Source: Trametes villosa
Lineage: Eukaryota; Basidiomycota; Agaricomycetes; Polyporales; Polyporaceae
Reading direction: 5' to 3'
NCBI GenBank assembly: GCA_002964805.2
Contig: PUDQ02000098.1
Coordinates: forward strand, 62,001 to 126,000
DNA length: 64,000 nt
The first letter of the stretch is position 1; each line of letters begins with the position of its first letter. Below are positions 54,796 to 64,000 of this stretch, one piece after another. Below the pieces are notes generated by a model. It saw only the letters and a list, made by a program, of their open reading frames with translations, ran no database searches and was not told where the DNA came from. Position numbers and translations under genes: made by a program.

Positions 54796-55372
54796 CTAGA
54801 ACGCGCCCTGGTCGCCCTCCCCGTTCGCTGCGCCCCCGCTCTCGTACTGCCGTCCGCGCTGGTCCGCATAGCCGGCGGCGAGCCGCGCGCCCGCCTCCTC
54901 CCTCGAGTCCGGATTCTCCCCGTACGGGTTCAGTCCCTGTCCCCCCTGCGCACCGGCGGGGAGAGAGGCGAAGTCGCGGCGGGCCTCGTGCGCAAACTGC
55001 TCGCGCGCGCGGGGGTCTGCGCCTTGCTGCGCGTCCTGGATGGAGCGCCCAAGCGGGCCGCCGTCGAGGGACTGGTCGATCAGACCAGTGTCCGACGAGG
55101 GGTTGGCGTGTCGTTGGGATTGGGGCGCGAAGGTGTTGGCGGAGCCGTACCCGCCCTCGGAGGTCGCTGCGTAGGAAGAAGAGGTGAGCGAGATGTACGC
55201 CAATATATACGAAGAGGAAAGTGAACGCACTGTCGTCGGTGGGCGGGTAGTTGCCTGTCTTGTAGGAGAAGTTCTTGTCGGCTTGTCTCTCGCTAGCTGT
55301 AGGCGGATGTACATTCGTCAACTCTTGGTGCATGCACGTCGGTGCGCAGGGAGACATGCCGTAATTGCTCAT
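54796..55372 (-). CDS. Hypothetical Gly/Gln-rich protein, 170 aa
   Basis: Two exons, 55372-55231 and 55166-54796, join in phase 1. The sequence starts MSNYGMSPCAPTCMHQELTN. It then has NFSYKTGNYPP, QSLDGGPLGRSIQDAQQGAD and a helical REQFAHEARRDFASLPAG, and ends in a Gly/Glu/Gln-rich tail (GGAANGEGDQGAF). It is polar throughout, without membrane span or signal peptide. It resembles small stress-related disordered proteins of fungi, but no family can be named. The start is supported by the in-phase splice. It is convergent with PHO88 and F-box copy 3. Confidence 0.65.
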
Positions 55373-56661
55373 GATGTTTGCGTTAGTACTTTAGTACTAT
55401 GGGCGAGCGGGTGATTCGTTTGTCGTTGGTGGTACAAAGGCGTGTAGCAGTGAAGGAAGGGGTGCAGATCTAGGCGGGGTCGTATATAAGTACGATGCGG
55501 ACGCCGAGTGGGCGTATGACGTCGATGTGCGGGGCAGCTCCGCCACAGGCGCGACGCGCGCTAGCGGGCGCTACTTAGGCGCGTCGCGTCGCGTCTCCCG
55601 ATTTGGCCGTGACGCGTCGGGCGCCTACGTACCTTTGCCTCCTGACTCTTCCCTCGCCGACACGAATTCGAGATGTGTGCTGGATATGCGAATCTCGGCC
55701 GGTGAGATCTTGAAATTCCGCATAGGACTCCGCTGGTGAGATTGCATCCACCAGCGCGCGATGTCGTGCACCGTATGTTCTGCGCTGACAGGACTGCAGC
55801 GACAAACGCGCCGTATAACCGGCATCCACGCCGAATGCTGTCCGGTCGATCTCGTTTGTGCGGGGCCTCATTTGCAAACATAACCCCGCAGCGCCAGCGA
55901 TAGCAACCAGTGCTCCCTCGTCGGCGATCGCGCAGCTGCGATCACTCCCACTTCTTATCCAAGAGATTCGAGTGGAATGCGTCGGCGGAATACTGGCCCT
56001 CGGACGCTCGCACACTCTATACCACGAATGCCAAGCAGACAGGTCCGCACGGCAGGCCTGCTTCGACGGACGCACAAATACCGCACCGGGCCTGGCGCCG
56101 ACACATGCGTATTACGCCGATCCGCCGAATCGCCGCGAGTATATACGACCCTCCGAAATCTCGCTCTCCCCGCAGCCCACTGCCATCGACTCTCGCTGGC
56201 GGACGGTGCTCCAAGATCGTCTTGGTAGGGTCTGTGGAGCGCAGCAGGCCAATCGGCAGGGCGCGTGGTCGTTTGGATGCCGGAGGGGCCGGACGGTGTG
56301 CGTCGAGGCTCGAGCTACCCGGGCAAGAAGCCGACGCCTGAGAACACGGCGGAGCGTGTCGCGTATACGGCCCTGCGGAAACGGAAACTGCGCATGCTGC
56401 AAGCGGGGCAGTGCCTTGCACAGTGGACGTCCGCGCATTGTTCTCAGGCGTCGCGCTGGCCCCGTGCGCCGTGCGCTATCTGCGAGGGAGTGCACGGCGG
56501 AGATGAGCGTCGTACATAAGGAGATGCGGCTGGCGACGTAAATGCTCCCTTCGTGCACTCCTTCTCCCCTACGCCCCGGTTGTGGTTGATACGGAAGCTC
56601 TTCAAGACGTAGCGACGATATCGTTTATCCTTCTCTTTGCGCCTGAGGTGTACGAGTTATC
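55373..56661. other. Intergenic with undefined open frames
   Basis: A TATATAAG lies at 55483. Forward frames at 56265-56420 (GKKPTPENTAERVAYTALRK) look coding-like but have no start, domain or splice partners. No RNA gene seen. Confidence 0.35.
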
Positions 56662-58701
56662 ATGACTGCCGGGTACACACACTCTTTCCTGCGGATGGCT
56701 GTAATGCTCACAATGCTCTCTACAGCGGCCCTACCAGTCCTCGCGAAAGCGCGCCAGCACCGGATCGATTCTCATCGCTGGATCATGCCTACCCTCCTCT
56801 TCCGCTCACGCCTCAGTCGCGTGCGGCTAAAGAACCGCCCTCCGAGTACTCGCTCTCGATGCCGACGCTCGCGTACTCGGCAGACACGCGCGCACGGGAC
56901 GAGCCCGAATTTGACGACGGCGACAAGGACGAGGCGACAGCGTCGACGGTGGACGTGCGCGCGGTGCTGCGCACCCCCAGTCCGACGCCGAGCGAGGCGC
57001 GCGTGCTCGAGTCGAAGACGAAGATCCTCGGCGACTGGCGGGCGTACTTAAACTGGAGGCGGTATTCGAACCGCCGCGGGATCTGTGCGTCTGCTCTTTT
57101 CGATATCGGTCTTGTGTGGCTGCGGAGCACGCCGGATGACTGACTGTATACGGGGTTTTGTGTGTAGTGACGCTGGTGGCATCGCTCGCGGGGCTGATAT
57201 TCGTCATCCTGTTCCTGGTGTTCCAACGGCGCATCGTCGACAAGCTGCAGCCGACTGCGCGACTGCTGCATGAGTGCGTCTCTCCTTTACCTCTCCTGTC
57301 TGTACTATACTCACCTCGTCCGGGTGTGCAGCACCCCTGGCGGGTGGCTGATCCCCATCGCGATCATGTTCGTCATCTCCTTCCCGCCGGTAAGTGGCTT
57401 TACAGCTGTATACCGTACAGGCACACCACTGATCGGCGCGCTACCAGTTGTTCGGACACGAGATCATCGCCGTCCTGTGCGGAGACGTCTGGGGCGTGTG
57501 GATCGGGTTCGGGATCGTCGCCGCGGGGACGCTCCTCGGCGAGCTCGGCAACTTCTAGTACGTCTCCCAGATGCCTGCGTCCGGGGAGTCCGAGCTGATA
57601 ATGACGCGCGGGAATCAGCGCGTTCAAGTTGTTCTGCAACGCGCGCGGGAAGCGGCTCGAGGAGCGCCGGCTCTCGTGGGCGCTGTACGCGCAGGTTGTG
57701 CGCGAGGGCGGGCTCGTCGTGCCCACCATCATGCGCCTCACGTTCATCCCCGGCCATCGTGCGTGCCACTCTTCTCCGTCCCGCATGCCGAGTGCTGACT
57801 GTTGACTGATGGCCGCGGCGTGCAGTGCTGACAGCGATCTTCTCGACGTGCGGGATGAATGTATGGGGCTTCTTCGTGTCCGCGACGCTCTCCCTCCCGA
57901 AGCAGCTCGCGGTCGTGTACATCGGCGTCGCGCAGAACAGCGGCGGTGAGTTTCCGTTTCCCTCTCCGTCTCCGTTCCCCGCGCGCGTCCTCCCCTTGCC
58001 CCAATACTAACGCTGACGTCGATTCTGGTTTTGGGCGGGACAGGGAACGACACGGTCACGGGCGCGATCAAGGCCGTCGTGATCCTCGCGACGCTCGCGA
58101 TGACGTACATCGCGATGCGCTTCGTGAACAAGAAGGTGGACGAGGTGAAGAACAAGGTCGTCTACGCCCGCCGCAAGCAGAGGTGCGCACCCGCATACAC
58201 CCACTCTCCTCGCTCTGATGAGCAGGTCCTGACGATTTGAGTAGGCAGGCGCGGATGCTCCGCGGGGAGGACCCGCTGCCCGGCAGCGGCGGCGGCGACG
58301 CGCTCGAGGTACAGCCCGAGATCGCGCTCCGCCCTGCGACGCCGCAGGACCCATCCGGACGACTCGGACGCGTCTCCACCTCCGCCTCCGCGTCTACATC
58401 TGGGGGTCCGCCCATCTACATGCCGGCTCCACAGCGCGCCCTCTCGCGCGGGGCGCTCGAGGCGGAGACACACCGCCCGGGGCCGGGGCGCAAGAGCGTG
58501 CGCAAGATGTTGGGGCTGGGCGCGCGGAAGAAGCGCGGGAGCGATGCGAGCAATGCGGATGTGGACGTGGACGGGGGCGTGTTGGGCGCGGGGGACGCCG
58601 TGGAGTTGGAGATGGCTGATAGGGAGGGGAGAGCGTTGAGGGCGCGTAGGCATACGGAGGATGCGATGGACTCGGGGGCGGGCGGTATGGGGAGGGCGTA
58701 G
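56662..58701 (+). CDS. TVP38: Tvp38/VTT-domain membrane protein, copy 1 of 3, 499 aa
   Basis: Nine exons keep phase: 56662-56672, 56726-57084, 57168-57273, 57332-57389, 57448-57557, 57619-57758, 57826-57945, 58044-58182 and 58245-58701. The cytosolic N-terminus (1-123) has RTPSPTPSEA, a likely phosphorylation site shared by all three copies. Then come membrane spans (ASLAGLIFVILFLVFQ, WLIPIAIMFVISFPP) and the VTT core FGIVAAGTLLGELGNFYAFK, followed by REGGLVVPTIMRLTFIPGHL with the Arg/Pro signature of the DedA/Tvp38 family. A last span near AVVILATLAMTYIAMRF precedes a 150-residue polar tail. In yeast Tvp38 is a Golgi protein; VTT proteins act in membrane and lipid traffic. The longest copy because of the tail exon. 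Confidence 0.93.
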
Positions 58702-60113
58702 TGCTGTGACGGTGATGAAGGACAACGATGTGCGTAGGTGACGGACTTTTGTGCTTCAAGTCGAGGCCGCTGTACTTGTATCGAGGTTTTGCATTTCTCT
58801 GCGAGCGAGCTGTTCATCGTTGCTCACCCGGAGAATCGTTCAGGAACATGACCTCGATACAAGGCAGACTTCGCCGGTCTTCAAGTTGGGATGTTGACAC
58901 CATGACTGAGCGCGCAGAGAACAGGTAGACGACGGTACGTGTGCTGGATTGTGCACAGCGAGTGCTTCGAGTCCAGAACGAACTCACATGACTATCTGCG
59001 CAGTGTTGTATCGCAGCCCAAATATTACGACATCAGTTCGAATCCAAAGAATAGCTGCGGGCCTGACGGCTGCGAGTCTTCTTCTCAACAGAATCTAACA
59101 CTGCCATACCACGGCACGAGTGGGCATGGGCGGCAAGGCTCTCACGAGGCCCTGGCGGCGCAGTGCACATCGCGATGCAGTCTCGAGAAATTAGCACCAT
59201 ATGGGAAGCGATGGTAAAGGCTCGTCGATGATGGTGAGCTCTGCCAATGCCGCAAACTCACGCTCGGTGTGTAGGATTTCTATCATCGCCCCTTGACTAG
59301 TGGCGCGCGGCTCACGAACGTTTACACCACCATCCTTCTTACAGAGCCGATCGCGTACCTTCCACGAGCTTCGACATGACGCAGGTCGGCCGCTAGGCTA
59401 GCGCGTAGTCTCCAACGACTGATCAACCGAGATGCCCTCGCACCTTGCACGCGAAACTCAATGACGCGCAGCAACGCACGCTGCTCGCCTCCGGAGGCAT
59501 TCGGAAGGAAGAGCTGCGCTTGACGCCGGCACTGTCCTCACACCTTCGTCTTTGACTCAAGAACTTGGCATGATGCGCCTCGTACTCGGCCTCCGCGCCT
59601 TAAACGGCGGCACATAGACGATTGAGGAAACCTTACTAACTTGATAGCGGCAAAGCAGTGCAGCTCGCCATGTCGACGCTCCTCGGGCAGCGTTTCAGGC
59701 TGCTCACGTGGATCGCGGCCGCAACTCGGCGGAGCGAGGAAGCACGGCGAAAGCAGGTCCGAAGCGAGTGTATGTGGGCTGCGCACGTCAAACTGGCCTC
59801 GGGCGGCATGATGCGCACTGCGCAGCGCCTGTCCTGCGCGCGGTCCGGGGCGCGAAGGCGAGGTATGTGACCGTGGGGAGTTGTTGACGTCCTGGCAGCG
59901 GTGCAGTGCCTCTGAGCTTAGGTCGAGGTGCATATAAGTGGCAGTGATCGTCGATGGGAGTTCCTTTCAACCTCTTTCGTCCACGGTCTCTACATGTGGT
60001 AGAGCGTTCTTCTAGACCGCTACAATAGCCCAAGGAGTCAAGATAAATAACATCGTACTTCACAACATCAACATCCACCGCAGGGTCTTGGGAATAGAGC
60101 AAGACTCCTCGAC
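58702..60113. other. Intergenic, no gene recognised
   Basis: Short frames only on both strands. The last 200 bases contain the TATA box of the next gene. Confidence 0.45.
59933..59938 (+). promoter_or_regulatory. TATA box of TVP38 copy 2
   Basis: TATAAG 181 bases upstream of the ATG at 60114. Copy 3 has the same box at nearly the same distance. Confidence 0.45.
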
Positions 60114-61586
60114 ATGACTTCGTACGTTGACGTTCTCTTCCTAGTACACTCACGCTAACGTCGACTGCAGCGGCATCGGACCCGCAGGCCACAGTGGCTC
60201 GTATACCCCACACCGCCCCTCGAAGCTGTCCTCGCACGCCGAGAGTGCACATACCCTCAAAGACTTCGCCGCTATACCTCCACCATCGCCAGCTGTGCGC
60301 GAGGACGAAGAAGCCGGGAGGGCACACCACGATGCCGACGGGCTCGGGCGAGCGACTCTGCGCACGCCCAGCCCGACGCCGAGCGAGACGGGCATGCTGG
60401 AGGGGTCCATATGGAACCCGACGGGGAACAGGAAGAGGCAGTGGCGGGACTGCACGAGCACGGAGTCGCTGGGTGCGTACACGCCTTTCGTGGCAGTCAG
60501 CGCGTGCTTGGAGTTGTGTGCTGAGTTGTGTCGGCGTAGTGTCTACCACGGTGACGGTGCTGATCATCGCGGTCGTTGTGGTGTTCCTCGTGTTCCAGCA
60601 GCGCATCATCGACGCGATGAAACCCTGGGGAGACTGGCTGCACAGGTGCGTCGTCCGCGCTCGAGCTCTGGCGCGTCCGCGGAATTGACATCGTGCGCGT
60701 GCGGTGTGTAGGACGCCGGGAGCGTGGCTGATACCCATCGCAATATTGTTTGTGCTCTCCTTTCCTCCGGTACGTACCCTACCGTGGGCCCAGTCAAGCG
60801 ATGGTACGCTGACAAAGTTTCACCAGCTCTTCGGCAGCGGATTGTTCGCCATCTTCTGCGGGAACGTTTGGGGCACATGGATCGGCTTCGGGATCGTCGC
60901 AGCAGGCACCGTCCTCGGCGAGCTAGGAAACTTCTTGTGAGTCCACCAGTTTCGTGGTCCGACGTTTGGAGCGGCTGATGAAGGTATTGTCATCCCACGC
61001 ACGTAGCGTTTTCAAGTGGTGTTGCAGCCAGCGCGGGCACAAGTGGGAAGAGAAGTACCTGCAGTACGCGCTCTGGGCGCAGGTCGTGCGCGAGGGCGGG
61101 TTCATCGTACCCACCATCATGCGCTTCACGTCCTACCCCGGCCACGGTGCGTCCAACGTTGCTCCGCCTCGTCCATGGTCGGGCTAACACACCTTGCGCC
61201 AGTGCTGACGGCGATTTTCTCGACATGTGGGATGAGCATCTGGGCGTTCCTGTTCAGCGCCATACTCTCCACGCCGAAGCAGCTCGCAACAGTCTACCTT
61301 GGCGCCGCGCAAGGGCATACGAAGTCGCTCGCGGCCATCCAGGCGGGCATCGCCGTCGGAATCACCGCGATCACCTACCTCGCGCTCTGGTACGTGGGGC
61401 GGGAGATCGACAAGGTGAAGGCGACGGTGATCTATGGTCGACGGAAGAGGAGGTGCGCCCGTTTTTGCGTTCCCCCACGGATGGGCCTATCTGACGGAGG
61501 TGGTATGCAGACAAGCGAAGGCACTGAGAGGAGGGCAGGACGAAAGTGGGATATCGGCCTCGTCTTCGACGCGCGGGTTGGCATAG
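60114..61586 (+). CDS. TVP38: Tvp38/VTT-domain membrane protein, copy 2 of 3, 349 aa
   Basis: Eight exons keep phase: 60114-60121, 60171-60472, 60540-60645, 60712-60769, 60827-60936, 61007-61146, 61203-61452 and 61511-61586. Exon lengths 106, 58, 110 and 140 are identical to copy 1, proving common descent. The intron that splits copy 1 at 57946-58043 is absent here. The N-terminus again has RTPSPTPSE. Membrane spans (VLIIAVVVVFLVFQ, WLIPIAILFVLSFPP) and the VTT core FGIVAAGTVLGELGNFFVFK and REGGFIVPTIMRFTSYPGHV follow. The polar tail is short (SGISASSSTRGLA). The C-terminal 125 residues of copy 1 have no counterpart. Confidence 0.93.
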
Positions 61587-63563
61587 CCATCGGCGCTGTG
61601 GGAACTGCGAGTCTATACGGCTGTGTGAGGCAGCGGCAGCGCACAGGAATGCAAAGCGTGAGATGTTGTAGATACCAATGACGGCGTTGAGGGTCGAGCT
61701 TCTTGAGGCGGGGCGTACGAGTGACAGGTTGCTAGAAGTATTTTATGATGGGGGCGTTCAACAGGACAGCGGGGCGTGAGCGTGAGCGTGGCGAAATACG
61801 TTTCGAAGAGTATCTCTGCGGTGGCTGCCAGACCCCGAGCGAACCCGACGCTCAAGCGACACACCCGAGGTTTGATACTGTGTCGTGATGGAGTAGGTGG
61901 CGGCCGTATAGTTACGTTTGCACATGGAGTAGTACAGCCTGGAGAGTGGCGAGACGGTACTTTTCTGGTGGGACATCGACGTGACGAGAACGCTTGCGTT
62001 GGCTACCTATGCCTCCCCTAGACGTACGGCTCTGTATAGGTGTTGACGCTGCGCAGGATGCATCGATAGACGGAACTCCTACTCACCAGGTGAGAAGCAT
62101 GGGTCTCTGTGTCACCGTGTGGTGGAAAAGTGGCATTGAACGCGTAGCTGATTGGGGTGCGGTGAGAAGCATATCCTGCGGCGTTCAGCGCAACAGCAGA
62201 AGATGACGTACCAGGATGCAGGGTGCAATATAGGCAAGGCAGAGTAGAGTGGCACCGCTCGACGTCGCACGTGGCGTTGCGCAGTGCCAGCTATGGGCAC
62301 TTCGGCTCCCCACCATGAAGTTTCACCGTGCAAACATCACATCCTTCGCTGGATAATGCTCAGGTATGCGATTGCCACGAGGTACTTGACAGCATCCTAG
62401 AATCGCCGACCTGGCAGGCGTGCCGCGCATCTAAAGAACCGTTGATGTTGGAGTGTTCTGTCAAACATTAACTCAGAGTTTCGAGCTCCAGTTTGATGTC
62501 TCCCCGGATATCCGTTCCAGTCGGTATCCGGCCGCGGTAAACACCGTGCGTAGAGCGGCTGCGTATGCGAACTCTACGTCGGTGGCATCGTCAATAACCT
62601 TCAATAGCGTGATCACTGGATACAAAAATAGACCTTCGACTCACTCGACGCCGAGCGTTAACATCATGATCACCCCCGTTTCGGTTGAATGTACTGCATC
62701 CACACAGGATCGCCAATAGATCAAATTGCCCCAGCCGACACATCGTGCAGTGTTGCAGGACGTCACCTGGAGCATTCAGCTTGCGTGGGCTTACAAGGCG
62801 TGGATTCGCGGCACGGTGGAGCCGACCTGCCACTGTATCTTTCCGAGGCCTCGCACAATGTAGCTGACAGGCTGTGCGAGCGTGGGGAGTCGTGGGGGTG
62901 TGCGATAAACGCCTCTGCGATTGATCGCAAGTAGCTGACGCAGTGATGAGTTGACCATAGCCGCCGGGCCCTCCATGGGGCGTAATCACGCTAGCTATAG
63001 CCTATGGAGTTGCTTCATGGCTCAGAGGACGGTAAATTCAAGGAAAGCAGGCAGTGAATGCAATGAAAATGGCGTGGTGGAGAGAAGAGAACATGGTCGG
63101 TGGCGGTGCGACACATCCGTGCCGTCCAAAATTGGGAGGGCGCCTGAGACCAAACGCTGATGCGGCCCGTCGTCCATCGGGGCGAATCTTGACCGCAGCC
63201 GCCCAACATACCCGTCCATCGTCCCTCCTCTCCCTCGCCCATTGCCGTCCACTGCCGTCGGCCAGCTGGAGATGAGTATGATCAATTTAGGCACATACCC
63301 GCCCCAGGAAGCGATGATAGCGCGGAGGGTGAGCGTTCGGCAAGACGCTTGCATGTCGACGGCGAGGCAATAAATGCACTGCGGTCACCGTCTATAAGAC
63401 TAGCTCGGGTGTGCCTTCGACGGGAGCCACTCCAACCCCGGTGGACCCCTGCCCTGCCCCAACGCTGCGCTGCTTGCAGCCGTTATAATCCCCGGCCTCT
63501 CTCCCTCGGTCCGCATCCACTCCCTCCTCTCCCGCGCGCGGTCTCCTCCCTCGAAACCTCGCA
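61587..63563. other. Intergenic, no gene recognised
   Basis: Nothing beyond short frames. Slightly AT-richer around 62.4-62.7 kb. The promoter of TVP38 copy 3 is at the right end. Confidence 0.45.
63393..63398 (+). promoter_or_regulatory. TATA box of TVP38 copy 3
   Basis: TATAAG 171 bases upstream of the ATG at 63564, followed by a pyrimidine-rich leader (CTCCCTCCTCTCCC) before the start codon. Confidence 0.45.
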
Positions 63564-64000
63564 ATGACCGTGACGTACGTACACTGCGATGTGTTCCTCT
63601 TGCGAGAACCTTGCTAAACGCTCAACTATAGGTCTTACGAACCAACATACGCACCCCCGGAATACGCGGTAGACCGGAACAGACAAGATGACGCAAACGC
63701 GGACTTTCGCAACCTCGCCCGGACTCCAAGTCCTACGCCCTCAGAAGCGGCGGCCCTGAATCCCGCTCTTAAGAAGAAGCGACAGGGTATCATTGGGATG
63801 GTCTTTAACCCTGAAACCTACAAAGACAAGAAGGAACTCCGTGCGTATCATGGCGCTGCATTTGAATGCTACACAGCACATACTGATTGGACGTGCGTGC
63901 AGTTCGGCTTTTGATCACTGCCGCAATTATCGCGCTCGTTGTACTCTTCATCGTCTACCAGCAAAAGATAATAGATTGGTTGAGGCCAGCGGCGGACTGG
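63564..64000 (+). CDS. TVP38: Tvp38/VTT-domain protein, copy 3 of 3, cut by window end
   Basis: Exons 63564-63578 and 63633-63840, then 63903 to beyond the window. The N-terminus is MTVTY followed by VLRTNIRTPEYAVDRNRQDD. It shares RTPSPTPSEA with both other copies. Next comes a basic linker (LKKKRQGIIG) and the first membrane span (LLITAAIIALVVLFIVYQQK), ending in DWLRPAADW. The VTT core lies outside. Introns sit at the same places as in copies 1 and 2. Probably an intact third tandem member. Confidence 0.85.

Overview
The window reads as nuclear DNA of a basidiomycete, most likely an Agaricomycete of polypore type. The base composition is GC-rich. Genes are split by many 50-70 bp introns with GTGAGT/GTACGT donors and CTRAY-type branch points. 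The recognisable proteins are fungal: Slm1-type BAR/PH, Pho88/Snd3, Tvp38/VTT, F-box and BTB proteins, and an A1 aspartic protease. There is also a Ty1/copia retrotransposon. The organism call is inference from gene content, not from a marker gene. All gene models were spliced by hand from consensus sites and phase consistency.

Left part (1-17.9 kb). Two GGATC-rich palindromic repeats precede three adjacent, unclassified genes at 2.0-10.5 kb. These encode a 'HRAGIPVW'-motif protein, a basic protein with an Ala-Val-Pro repeat and nuclear-localisation-like ends, and a Cys4 zinc-ribbon protein with repeated SUMO-interacting-like motifs. This trio is the best candidate for an undescribed system. 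A single-exon hypothetical gene follows at 11.4 kb, then a heavily broken hsp70 pseudogene at 12.4-13.5 kb and unresolved coding-like debris.

Middle part (17.4-29.4 kb). A young, structurally complete copia element (17950-24319) has 575-bp LTRs differing at 7 positions, a perfect CGGAC target duplication, a half-tRNA-Met primer site and an open polyprotein. It sits in gene-poor, decayed DNA with GATGCATC-containing tandem repeats on both sides.

Gene-rich part (29.4-64 kb). A four-exon Slm1-like gene, a tRNA-Glu(CTC), a hypothetical gene, an F-box gene, a roughly 0.9-kb minisatellite and an 11-exon aspartic protease come first. Then follows a block of local duplication: three paralogous F-box/leucine-rich-like genes (two forward, one inverted), a BTB gene, an intact PHO88 gene, and three intron-retaining gene-end duplicates (of the Slm1-like gene, PHO88 and a hypothetical gene). 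Finally there is a tandem array of three TVP38/VTT membrane-protein genes, the last cut by the window edge. The theme of the right half is repeated segmental duplication followed by decay of some copies.
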